From: CAYTLW01 sp964438735
GTDB taxonomy: Bacteria; Myxococcota_A; UBA9042
Reading direction: 5' to 3'
NCBI GenBank assembly: GCA_964438735.1
Contig: CAYTLW010000092.1
Span: 1-31,626, forward strand
Length of the DNA stretch: 31,626 nucleotides
Shown: positions 16,271-24,244 of the stretch, in pieces
Numbering within the stretch: the first letter of the stretch is position 1
Layout: every line of letters starts with the position of its first letter
Translations under genes and position numbers: made by a program
Notes under the pieces: model-generated
What the model was told of the DNA's origin: nothing
The model's database searches: none
The model's input: the letters and a program-made list of their open reading frames with translations, nothing else

Positions 16271-17686
16271 ATGGGCGGGCAAGTCGGTTCCGGACGGGTC
16301 GACCTGGCCATCGTGGGCGGCGGCGTGGCCGGCCTGGCCGCGGCCGTGGCGGCCCATCGCGCCGGCTGGAGCGTCTGCCTGGTGGAAGCAGACGAAGAGG
16401 TCGGCGGCAAGATGCGCAGCATTCGCCAGGATGGCTGGCTCATGGAACGCGGCCCCAGCTCCTTCATGTCTTCTGCGAGCGCCATCTGGGAGTTGATCGA
16501 AGCGGTGGGCCTGGACGAGCAGGTGGTCAGCGCCCAGCCGCCCGCGTGGCGCTTTATCTATCGCGGCGGACGGGCCCGCAAACTGCCGACCGGGCCGGGT
16601 TCGGCGTTGTTCGGCGACTGGCTGTCGCTGGGCGGCAAGATGCGGGTGCTGGCCGAGCCATTCATTGGCGGCGCGCCGGATGAGAACGAGACCCTGGCCG
16701 ACTTCATGAAGCGCAGGCTCGGCGCCGGAGCCGCGGCCGACCTGGTCGGTCCATTCGTCTCTGGCGTGCATGCCGGCGATCCGAGCGTGCTGGGCGCGCG
16801 CGATGCCTTTCCCAAGCTGTGGCGTTTCGAGAACGACGCCGGCAGCATCGTTCGCGGCGCCCTGAAGGCCAAAAAGGCGGCCAAGGCAGCCGCCAACGGC
16901 AGCGCGCCCAAGCGCAAGCGAGGCATGTACAACCTGCGCGACGGGCTCGGTTCACTGGCATCGGCGATCACCGAATGGCTGCCGCCTGGCTCGGTACGCA
17001 CCGGCACCTCGGTGGCGGGCATCGACCGACAGGCCAATGACTTCGTGCTCACGCTGAGCGATGGCGAGGCGGCCGCGTCCCTGTCGGCACGCCGCCTGAT
17101 CCTGGCGACACCCGCGTCGGCTGCGGCCACATTGTTGACTCAACCCCTGCCCGAAGCGGCGGAGCTGCTCGGCGGCGTCAAGACTTGCGCCATGGTCGTG
17201 GTGCACATGGGCGGGGAGGAGCGCGAAGGGCTGACGCCGCGTGGCTTTGGCGCCCTCATCAAGCGGGGTGAGGACGTGCGCACGCTGGGCGTGCTGCTAC
17301 CGTCGAGCCTCTTTCCCGGTCGGGCACCACCGGGCCACTGGCTGAACAGCGCGTTCATCGGCGGCGCCCTCGATCCCGAGGCGGTCGAGTTGCCCGACGA
17401 CGAGCTGGTCGCGTTGGCGCGCACCGCCCAGCGGCAGGTCTTCGGCCTGCCCGATGACGACGCGTTGCCCCTGACCTTTCACAAGGTGCTGCGCTGGCAT
17501 GAGGCCATCCCGCAGTACGTGGTCGGCCACCGCAACAGGGTCGGTGCTGCCCTGGCGGCGGTGGAGCGAGACCTGCCCGGGGCCACGCTGGCAGGCAGCT
17601 ACGTCGATGGGGTGAGCATGGCCGACGCTGCGTCTTCCGGCCTGGCCGCCGTGGCCCGCTTGCAGGACGCGGGGGTGCCGTCGTGA
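16271..17686 (+). CDS. hemY: Protoporphyrinogen oxidase, HemY-type flavoenzyme
   Basis: A 471-residue FAD-dependent enzyme. The dinucleotide motif IVGGGVAGLAAA lies near residues 14-25, followed by a conserved Glu-containing strand (LVEADEEVGGKM). The C-terminal LAGSYVDGVSMADA is the second FAD contact, and EAIPQYVVGH near the C-terminus is typical of this family. It oxidises protoporphyrinogen IX to protoporphyrin IX, or coproporphyrinogen III in the coproporphyrin branch, which I cannot decide from sequence. A GGGAGG site precedes the ATG. A Lys/Ala-rich stretch (KAKKAAKAAANGSAPKRKRG, near 198-217) looks like a lineage-specific insertion. The stop overlaps the hemA start by 4 nt. Confidence 0.93.
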   Translation: MGGQVGSGRVDLAIVGGGVAGLAAAVAAHRAGWSVCLVEADEEVGGKMRSIRQDGWLMERGPSSFMSSASAIWELIEAVGLDEQVVSAQPPAWRFIYRGGRARKLPTGPGSALFGDWLSLGGKMRVLAEPFIGGAPDENETLADFMKRRLGAGAAADLVGPFVSGVHAGDPSVLGARDAFPKLWRFENDAGSIVRGALKAKKAAKAAANGSAPKRKRGMYNLRDGLGSLASAITEWLPPGSVRTGTSVAGIDRQANDFVLTLSDGEAAASLSARRLILATPASAAATLLTQPLPEAAELLGGVKTCAMVVVHMGGEEREGLTPRGFGALIKRGEDVRTLGVLLPSSLFPGRAPPGHWLNSAFIGGALDPEAVELPDDELVALARTAQRQVFGLPDDDALPLTFHKVLRWHEAIPQYVVGHRNRVGAALAAVERDLPGATLAGSYVDGVSMADAASSGLAAVARLQDAGVPS

Positions 17687-18945
17687 GTGGCGAGCACCCG
17701 GTTTTGAACATCACCACCAGCGCCGGACGAGACCTGGGCAATGTGCCGGTGGCCGTCGCCGGCTGCGACTTCCGCGTGGCTTCGACGGCGTGGCGTAACG
17801 CGCTGATGCTCGGCGAGGATGACCGTCGAGAGCTCTCTGCGGCGCTGGCGGCCTCCTGCGGCGCCGAGGGCCTGGTGGTGCTGGAGACCTGCAACCGCGT
17901 CGAGTGGCTGCTCGAAGCGCCCGATCCCCGCTGGGCCGGTGAGCTGCTGCGCGGGCAGATGCTCGAACGCTGGCAACGGGTTGGCCATCCGGCGCCCCTG
18001 CCGCGGCCCTACCTGCACACCGGCGACCGGGCCGCACGCCACCTGGTGCGCGTGGCGCTGGGCCTGGAGTCCTTCGTCGTTGGCGAGCGGGAGATCGCCG
18101 GCCAGCTGAATCGCGCCCTGGGCGCCGCCAGAGACATCGGCACGGCCTCAGCCCACCTCAACGCGCTGCAGACGACGGTGGGGCGGGTGGTCAAGCGGGT
18201 GCATCGATTGACCCGATTCGGGGCCACGACCCGCGGCGTGCATGGGCTGGCGGTGGACTGGCTGCGTCACCATCTGGGCGAGCCGGACGGGCAGCCATGG
18301 CATGTGGCCGTCATCGGCATGGGCGAGATCGGTCGCAAGGCGGCCGCGCTGAGCGAGTCGCTGGGCAACTGGCAGGTCACTCGCATCAATCGCACGGTGC
18401 CGGCCAAACAAGAGGGGCTCTGGGTGCCGCTGGCTGCGGGCGCCGACGATATCCTGGCCAAGGTGGACGGCCTGATCCTGGCCACGGGGGCGCGGCGGCC
18501 GATCCTGAACGCAGGGGCCCTGGCGGCGCTGCGCGACCGCCCGCTGCCGGTGGTCGACCTGGGCACGCCGGCCCAGATCGACATGAGCGGCGACGAGCAC
18601 GGCACGATCCAGCACGCCTGGCTGGATGACCTGCTGGTCGGCCACCCGAGACCCTATGGCGACGAGGATCTGCAGCACGTACTCGACATGGTGGACGAGG
18701 CGGTCGAAGAGTTCCGCCTGGTCTGCCGCAAACGCGGCGTGGCACGGCTGCTTCGGGCGACTCAAGACAGCTACGATCGCCTGGCCTACCAGCAATTGCC
18801 CGAACTGTTGCGCGCCGGGGCGCCGGAGCTCGGCCGCGAGCAGGCGACGCACCTCGAGGGAGAACTGCGCAACGCCGTCCGCGGCTACACCCGGCGCATC
18901 GTGCGCGAGATCGAGGCCCTGCTGGGCGGCGACCCGATCGAATGA
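17683..18945 (+). CDS. hemA: Glutamyl-tRNA reductase (divergent)
   Basis: A 420-residue protein starting at a GTG that overlaps the hemY stop (GTGA). The catalytic region reads ETCNRVEW, with nucleophile Cys70 corresponding to E. coli Cys50. VVGEREIAGQL (133-143) matches the family GExQIxGQ motif. An NADPH-binding stretch VIGMGEIGRKA follows at 211-221, and a helical dimerisation tail ends the protein. It reduces glutamyl-tRNA to glutamate-1-semialdehyde, the first step of the C5 pathway. The usual N-terminal GxNHKTAPV motif is replaced by VAGCDFRVAST, so it is an outlying member. Tight coupling to hemE and hemY supports the role. Confidence 0.88.
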   Translation: MSGEHPVLNITTSAGRDLGNVPVAVAGCDFRVASTAWRNALMLGEDDRRELSAALAASCGAEGLVVLETCNRVEWLLEAPDPRWAGELLRGQMLERWQRVGHPAPLPRPYLHTGDRAARHLVRVALGLESFVVGEREIAGQLNRALGAARDIGTASAHLNALQTTVGRVVKRVHRLTRFGATTRGVHGLAVDWLRHHLGEPDGQPWHVAVIGMGEIGRKAAALSESLGNWQVTRINRTVPAKQEGLWVPLAAGADDILAKVDGLILATGARRPILNAGALAALRDRPLPVVDLGTPAQIDMSGDEHGTIQHAWLDDLLVGHPRPYGDEDLQHVLDMVDEAVEEFRLVCRKRGVARLLRATQDSYDRLAYQQLPELLRAGAPELGREQATHLEGELRNAVRGYTRRIVREIEALLGGDPIE

Positions 18946-19221
18946 AGAACCGTTGCTGATCGGCTCAACGAGCGACCCGGGCGGCCGATCGGAACCGCGC
19001 TTGATCAGCGGCGATTTCGGCGGTTTCCAGGCTTGGGCTGGACGTTCGCGCTCCGAGGTCCGAAAACGGGCCACGTCGCGCCGGGGATCTCCCCGCGGCG
19101 CTGACGAGACGGAGCCCCCGGCAGCTCCGCCAAGACACGAAGTGCTGAGATGGACGCGCCGACTGACGTGCGCAACCGTGGCGATGGTGCCGGCCGTCGC
19201 GCGCGAGGGGAGACCCCGAAC
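18946..19221. other. Spacer between hemA and boxC with inverted repeats, no gene seen
   Basis: No convincing gene. Visible elements are GCTGATC (18955-18961) against GATCAGC (19003-19009), a compact stem CGGGGA/TCCCCG at 19082-19095, and CGGAG/CTCCG at 19110-19129. These may be a weak terminator after hemA and control elements for the box genes, but none has the T-tract of a classical terminator. A GGGGAG site sits at 19207-19212 before the boxC ATG. Confidence 0.3.
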
Positions 19222-20907
19222 ATGGCGACCGAGCAACCTGACGCGGCCCTGGAGCCGGTGAGCTTCGCGACCCACCCCAGTCGATATCGTCACTGGAAGC
19301 TCGAGGTGGAGGGCCCCAAGGCGACCCTGACCCTGCAGGTGGACCTGGATGGCGGCCTGCGGCCCGGCTACCAGCTCAAGCTGAACTCCTACGACCTGGG
19401 CGTGGACATCGAGCTGGCCGACGCGATCCGTCGGCTGCGATTCGAGCACCCCGGCGTGCGCGTGGCGGTGATCACCTCCAACGTGCCGAAGGTCTTCTGC
19501 GCCGGCGCCAACATCAAGATGCTGGCGGCGTCCAGCCACGCCTTCAAGGTGAACTTCTGCAAGTTCACCAATGAGACCCGGTGCGAGATCGAGGAGATCA
19601 GCGCCCACTCGGGCAAGCGCTTCCTGGCCGCGGTCAACGGCGCCTGTGCCGGCGGTGGCTACGAGCTGGCCCTGGCCTGCGACGAGATCCACCTGATCGA
19701 TGACGGCTCGTCCACCGTCGCCCTGCCCGAGGTCCCGCTGCTCGGCGTGCTGCCCGGCACCGGCGGGCTCACCCGTCTGGTGGATAAACGCAAGGTGCGC
19801 CGTGACCTGGCCGACCTCTTCTGCATCAAGGCCGAGGGCTATCGCTACCGCGACGCCCTGCGCATGGGCCTGATCGACGGCGGCTGGACCCGCTCCCGCT
19901 GGCAGCAGGGGCTGGACGATCGTGTGGCTGCCCAGCTGGCCGCCAGCGATGACGGTCGGTCGGTCGAAGGCATCGAGTTGTCGCCGTTGAAGCGAACGGA
20001 GGAGTGTGCCGATGACGGCCGCCTGGTGCTGTCCTGGACCCACGTGACGCTGACGCTGGACGACGACGCCCGCACGGTGGACCTGACCATGCATGGCCCG
20101 ACCAAGATGCCGCCGGCCACCGCGGCGGCGTTGCACGAAGCCGGCGCCGGCAGCTGGGCGCTGCAGGCCTTCCGCGAGCTCGACGCGGCGCTGCTGGAGT
20201 TACGCTTCAATCGGCCGGAACACGGGTTGATCCTGCTCCGTACCGAGGGCGACGCCGAGAGCGTGCTGGACTGGGATCAGGCCATCGGCGAGCTGGCCGC
20301 CAGCGGCGATTGGCTGGCGCGGGAGATTCGCTTGCACCAGGGTCGCGCGTTGCGGCGGCTGGACAACATGGCGCGCTCCATCTTCGCCTTGATCGAGCCG
20401 GGCTCCTGCTTCGCCGGCAGCCTGTTGGAGCTGGCACTGGCCGCGGATCGCTCCTACATGCTGGACGATCCCGACCAGGACAACAGCATCGCGGTCCACG
20501 ACGTCAACGGCGGCGCGCTGGCAGGCCTCAACGGCGCCAGTCGGCTGCAGAGCCGCTTCCTGGGCGACGCGGCGGCGGTCGAGGCAGCGCTGGCGGCCGA
20601 AGGGGCGCTGGATCCGCTCCAGGCGCTGGACCTGGGGCTGGTGACCCGGGCGCCCGACGACCTGGATTGGGAAGACGAGGTCCGCATCGCCATCGAAGAG
20701 CGGGCCTCGCTGTCGCCAGACGCGTTGACCGGCATGGAGCAGAATCTGCGAGCGGCGGGCGCCGAGACGTGCGATACCAAGGTCTTCGGCCGCCTCACCG
20801 CGTGGCAGAATTGGATCTTCCAGCGACCGAACGCGGTCGGCAAGCGCGGCGCGCTGACCATGTATGGCCAGCCCGAGCAGCCGATCTTCGACTGGCAACG
20901 CACCTGA
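19222..20907 (+). CDS. boxC: 2,3-epoxybenzoyl-CoA dihydrolase (BoxC)
   Basis: A 561-residue protein, the usual length of BoxC. The N-terminal half has PSRYRHWKLEVEGPKATL, GGLRPGYQLKLNSYDLGVD, a crotonase oxyanion loop FCAGANI (92-98), AGGGYELALACDE (Glu148) and LPEVPLLGVLPGTGG, all characteristic of BoxC. A second crotonase-like half follows, including CFAGSLLELALAAD near 394-407. The enzyme opens 2,3-epoxybenzoyl-CoA by hydrolysis, giving a dienoyl-CoA semialdehyde and formate in the aerobic CoA-dependent benzoate pathway. The start at 19222 has GGGGAG about 9 nt upstream; an in-frame ATG at 19150 would add an unlikely basic extension. It is followed 21 nt later by boxB. Confidence 0.95.
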   Translation: MATEQPDAALEPVSFATHPSRYRHWKLEVEGPKATLTLQVDLDGGLRPGYQLKLNSYDLGVDIELADAIRRLRFEHPGVRVAVITSNVPKVFCAGANIKMLAASSHAFKVNFCKFTNETRCEIEEISAHSGKRFLAAVNGACAGGGYELALACDEIHLIDDGSSTVALPEVPLLGVLPGTGGLTRLVDKRKVRRDLADLFCIKAEGYRYRDALRMGLIDGGWTRSRWQQGLDDRVAAQLAASDDGRSVEGIELSPLKRTEECADDGRLVLSWTHVTLTLDDDARTVDLTMHGPTKMPPATAAALHEAGAGSWALQAFRELDAALLELRFNRPEHGLILLRTEGDAESVLDWDQAIGELAASGDWLAREIRLHQGRALRRLDNMARSIFALIEPGSCFAGSLLELALAADRSYMLDDPDQDNSIAVHDVNGGALAGLNGASRLQSRFLGDAAAVEAALAAEGALDPLQALDLGLVTRAPDDLDWEDEVRIAIEERASLSPDALTGMEQNLRAAGAETCDTKVFGRLTAWQNWIFQRPNAVGKRGALTMYGQPEQPIFDWQRT

Positions 20908-20928
20908 ACGAATCGGGGAGGGGAACCC

Positions 20929-22347
20929 ATGAGCACGATCGACTACGACAGCAGGATCCCAAACAACGTCAACCTGGCCAGCGATCGCCGCTTGCAGCGG
21001 GCGCTGGAGCGCTGGCAGCCCGGCTACCAGGCGTGGTGGCAGGAGATGGGGCCTGAGGGCTTCCAGACCCGCGACGTCTACCTGCGCACGGCGATCTCGG
21101 CGGACTCGGACGGCTGGGCGCACTTCGACATGGTGCGGATGCCGGACTATCGCTGGGGCATCTTCCTGGCCGACGCCCAGCCCGATCGCAAGGTCAACTT
21201 CGGCGACCACGCCGGCATCCCGGCCTGGGAGAGCGTGCCCGGCGAGTACCGCACCATGCTGCGCCGGATCATCGTTACCCAGGCCGATACGGAGCCGGCA
21301 TCGGTCGAGCAGCAGCGCTGGTTGGGCCAGTGCGCGCCCAGCTTGTACGACCTGCGCAACCTCTTTCAGGTCAACGTCGAGGAGGGTCGCCACCTCTGGG
21401 CCATGGTCTACCTGCTGCACTCCTACTTCGGCGCCGAGGGACGGGACGAGGCCGAAGAGCTGCTGGCCAGGCGGTCGGGCGACGCGGATCGCCCGCGCAT
21501 CCTGGACGCTTTCAACCAGCCCTGCCGGGACTGGCTGAGCTTTTTCTGCTTCACCATGTTCGCCGATCGCGATGGCAAGTATCAGCTGGCTTCCCTGGCC
21601 GAGTCCGGTTTCGACCCGTTGGCGCGCACGTGCCGCTTCATGCTCACCGAAGAGGCGCACCATATGTTTGTCGGCGACACCGGGTTGGAGCGGATCATCC
21701 GCCGCGCCTCCCAGTTGACCCTGGCCGACCCCAACGGCGATGCGCGGGCCCAGGGCGGCATCGACCTGGACACCGTCCAGCGCTACATCAACTACTGGTT
21801 CTCCTACTGCCTGGACCTGTTCGGCTCAGAGGTCTCGACCAACGCCGCCGACTACTTCGCCTCTGGCCTCAAGGGGCGCTACCAGGAGGCGAAGCGCTAC
21901 GACGACCACAGCGCGCTCGGACAGATCAAGGAGATCATCACGGTCTCCGACGGCCGCCTGGTGACCGAAGAGGTGCCGCTGCGCAACGCCATGAACGAGG
22001 TGTTGCGCGACGACTACATCGAGGAGTGCCGCAAGTCGGTGATTCGCTGGAATCGGGCGATCGCCAAGGAAGGCGCCGACTACGAACTGCGCCTGCCCCA
22101 TCGCCGGTTCCACCGCCGCCAGGGGCCTTATGCCGACGCGTTCTTCGATCTCGACGGCAACCTCTTGGACGAGGCGACGTTCAACGCCGACCGCTCCAAG
22201 TGGCTGCCTTCGGACGAGGACGACCAGTACATCCGCTCGCTGATGAAGCCGGTCTACGAGCCGGGTGCCATCGCCAACTGGATCGCGCCGCCGAAGCGGG
22301 GCATCAACGGCAACCCCTTCGACTTCGAGTACGTGCGCTTCGATTGA
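20929..22347 (+). CDS. boxB: Benzoyl-CoA 2,3-epoxidase subunit B (BoxB), di-iron oxygenase
   Basis: A 472-residue protein that closely follows the BoxB pattern: IPNNVNLASDRRLQRALE, DVYLRTA, MPDYRWGIFLA, VTQADTEPASVEQQR, SLYDLRNLFQVNVEEGRHLW and ARTCRFMLTEEAHHMFVGD. The likely di-iron ligands by position are Glu122, Glu152-x-x-His155, Asp213 and Glu242-x-x-His245. It epoxidises benzoyl-CoA with O2 and electrons supplied by the flavoprotein reductase BoxA. No boxA is in this window. The ribosome site GGGGAGGGG directly precedes the ATG, suggesting high expression. The ligand assignment is from memory of the family. Confidence 0.96.
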   Translation: MSTIDYDSRIPNNVNLASDRRLQRALERWQPGYQAWWQEMGPEGFQTRDVYLRTAISADSDGWAHFDMVRMPDYRWGIFLADAQPDRKVNFGDHAGIPAWESVPGEYRTMLRRIIVTQADTEPASVEQQRWLGQCAPSLYDLRNLFQVNVEEGRHLWAMVYLLHSYFGAEGRDEAEELLARRSGDADRPRILDAFNQPCRDWLSFFCFTMFADRDGKYQLASLAESGFDPLARTCRFMLTEEAHHMFVGDTGLERIIRRASQLTLADPNGDARAQGGIDLDTVQRYINYWFSYCLDLFGSEVSTNAADYFASGLKGRYQEAKRYDDHSALGQIKEIITVSDGRLVTEEVPLRNAMNEVLRDDYIEECRKSVIRWNRAIAKEGADYELRLPHRRFHRRQGPYADAFFDLDGNLLDEATFNADRSKWLPSDEDDQYIRSLMKPVYEPGAIANWIAPPKRGINGNPFDFEYVRFD

Positions 22348-22396
22348 TTGGGCGGGCGCGCGCTCAGCGGAACGGGTTGCACCGACGACGGGGTTG

Positions 22397-22409
22397 CGAG
22401 AATGTCTCG
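22397..22409. promoter_or_regulatory. Small inverted repeat before the crotonase gene
   Basis: CGAGA-ATG-TCTCG is a perfect 5-bp inverted repeat in the 87-nt boxB-crotonase spacer, 15 nt ahead of the GGAGG ribosome site. It may be a regulator half-site pair or a small mRNA stem. Confidence 0.25.
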
Positions 22410-22434
22410 TGAGGATTCTGGTCGGAGGTGAATG

Positions 22435-23235
22435 ATGCGCGAAGACACCCAACCTGATCTCAGCGAGATGGTCCCCCAGGTGATCGAACGCCTCAACGAA
22501 GGCGTGTTGACGCTGATCCTGAATCGTCCCGAGAAGCTCAACGCCCTCGATCTCGACATGGTGCGCGCCCTGCACGATGTGCTCAGCAAGCGCTGGGCCG
22601 ACCCCGAGGTGCAGGTCGTGGTCTTTCACGGCGCCGGTACGCGCGCTTTCGTCGGCGGAGCGGACATCAACGAGCTGCGGGAACGCGGCCGGGATGACGC
22701 CCTGCGGAGCATCAATACCAACCTCTTCGATCGCGTGGCCAGGATGCCCGTGCCGACCATCGCCGCGGTGCGGGGTTTCGCCCTGGGTGGCGGCTGCGAG
22801 CTGGCCATCGCCTGCGACCTGCGGGTGGCGGGCGAGTCGGCGCGTTTCGGCCAGCCGGAGGCGGGCCTGGGCATCATGGCGGCCGCGGGTGCGACCTATC
22901 GCCTGCCGCAACTCATCGGCCTCGGGCGCGCTCGCGAGCTGCTGTATACCGCGCGCATCATCGACGCCCACGAGGCGATGGAGATCGGCCTGGTGAATAC
23001 GGTGGTGGATGACGAGCACGTGCTCTTCGCTGCCGAAGAGATGGCCCGGACCATCTGCCGCAACGACCCGCTGGCCCTGCGCCTGACCAAGCTGGCGCTG
23101 GCGCAGGTGACCGATGGCGGCCCCAGTTTGCAGGCATTCGAATCCACGGCCCAGGCCGTGCTCTTCGAATCCGAGGAAAAATTCAGCCGAATGGACGACT
23201 TCCTGGCCCGACGAGGGGGCGGAAGACGCGGCTGA
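22435..23235 (+). CDS. Enoyl-CoA hydratase/isomerase (crotonase family)
   Basis: A 266-residue single-domain crotonase. LNRPEKLNAL near 28-37 and the oxyanion loop AFVGGADI (71-78) are present. GFALGGGCELAIACD and FGQPEAGLG supply the two catalytic glutamates, Glu122 and Glu142, so hydration of 2-enoyl-CoA is expected. The PGAGGT stretch common in ECH is changed to MAAAGAT. GGAGG at 22424-22428 suits the second of two adjacent ATGs (22435) better than 22432. By context it would hydrate an intermediate downstream of BoxC on the route to 3-oxoadipyl-CoA, a PaaF/FadB-like role. This is an inference from neighbours, not proven by sequence. Confidence 0.9.
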   Translation: MREDTQPDLSEMVPQVIERLNEGVLTLILNRPEKLNALDLDMVRALHDVLSKRWADPEVQVVVFHGAGTRAFVGGADINELRERGRDDALRSINTNLFDRVARMPVPTIAAVRGFALGGGCELAIACDLRVAGESARFGQPEAGLGIMAAAGATYRLPQLIGLGRARELLYTARIIDAHEAMEIGLVNTVVDDEHVLFAAEEMARTICRNDPLALRLTKLALAQVTDGGPSLQAFESTAQAVLFESEEKFSRMDDFLARRGGGRRG

Positions 23236-23314
23236 ATAGTGTCCCCGACCACGAAGTGAATCCGCTCGCAAGGGCGACGCGCTGGTGTGCGCGGCAGCCC
23301 TGTCGGAGGAGTGA

Positions 23315-24166
23315 ATGACGATCGAGACAGTTTGCGTGGTTGGCGCCGGCACCATGGGCCACGGCATCGCCCAGGTGTCGGCCATGGCCGGCTACCAGAC
23401 GGTGCTGGTGGACCTGGATGAGAATCGACTGACCGACGCCAGCGCGCGCATCGCCGCGAACCTGGACAAGGGCGTCGCCAAGGGCAAGGTGAGCGACGAA
23501 ACACGAAGCGCCACCCTGACCCGCTTACGCACGTCGGCGGACCTGATCGAGGGCGCTGGCGAAGCCGGTCTGGTCATCGAGTCGGTGCCCGAAAATGTAG
23601 CCCTGAAGTGCAAGGTGCTGGCGCAGGCCGCCGCCGCCGCGCCCCGTGGCGCGATTATCGCCACGAACACCAGCTCGTTGCCCCTGGCGAGACTGGTGGA
23701 TTCGGTGCCGGCGCCGGGCCGATTCATCGGTCTGCACTTCTTCAACCCGGTGCACATCCAACCCTTGCTGGAGATCGTGGTCACCGACCACACCACCCCG
23801 CCGACGCGCATCGCCTGCCTGGAGGTCGCCGCGGCCATGGACAAGGAGCCGATCATGGTCCGCGACTCGCCGGGATTTGCCAGCAGTCGTCTCGGCGTGG
23901 CGCTCGGTCTGGAGGCCATCCGGATGCTCGAGGAGGGGATCGCCAGCGCGGAGGACATCGACAAGGCCATGTCGCTCGGCTACCGCCATCCCATGGGCCC
24001 GCTGCGCCTGACGGATATGATCGGGTTGGACGTTCGACTGGCCATCGCCGAGACCCTGGCCCGCGAGATCGACGCGGTGCGTTTCGCGCCGCCGCCGTTG
24101 CTCAAGAAGCTGGTCAAGGAAGGCAAGTTGGGGCGGAAGGCTGGAGAGGGCTTCTACCGCTATTAG
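23315..24166 (+). CDS. 3-hydroxyacyl-CoA dehydrogenase (NAD-dependent, PaaH/FadB2-like)
   Basis: A 283-residue enzyme. The Rossmann motif VVGAGTMGHGIAQ is at the N-terminus, with Asp33 in the ribose-binding position. The catalytic block reads NTSSLP (Ser120/121) and GLHFFNPVHIQPLLEIV (His141, Glu153). The C-terminal domain has GYRHPMGPLRLTDMIGLD and ends GRKAGEGFYRY. In DSPGFASSRLG a Ser takes the place of the Asn found in many relatives (PGFxxNR); I recall this variant in a recognised subfamily, so it need not mean loss of activity. GGAGGAG precedes the ATG. Placed after boxC, boxB and a crotonase, it probably oxidises the 3-hydroxyacyl-CoA of benzoate breakdown, giving 3-oxoadipyl-CoA. Confidence 0.93.
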   Translation: MTIETVCVVGAGTMGHGIAQVSAMAGYQTVLVDLDENRLTDASARIAANLDKGVAKGKVSDETRSATLTRLRTSADLIEGAGEAGLVIESVPENVALKCKVLAQAAAAAPRGAIIATNTSSLPLARLVDSVPAPGRFIGLHFFNPVHIQPLLEIVVTDHTTPPTRIACLEVAAAMDKEPIMVRDSPGFASSRLGVALGLEAIRMLEEGIASAEDIDKAMSLGYRHPMGPLRLTDMIGLDVRLAIAETLAREIDAVRFAPPPLLKKLVKEGKLGRKAGEGFYRY

Positions 24167-24244
24167 CGGCGCCACAGCATCCGTCACCATCTCGACCGGC
24201 ATGGCGGGGTACGCTACGCTGGCTGCAATCCGCTGGAGGTCCCC

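Noticed and set aside
19150..19221. Upstream start for boxC
   Set aside because: The extra 24 residues are basic and unlike BoxC, and the ribosome site lies before 19222.
18946..19221. tRNA or small RNA gene between hemA and boxC
   Set aside because: No cloverleaf arms or TTCGA loop sequence could be fitted by eye; only short inverted repeats are present.
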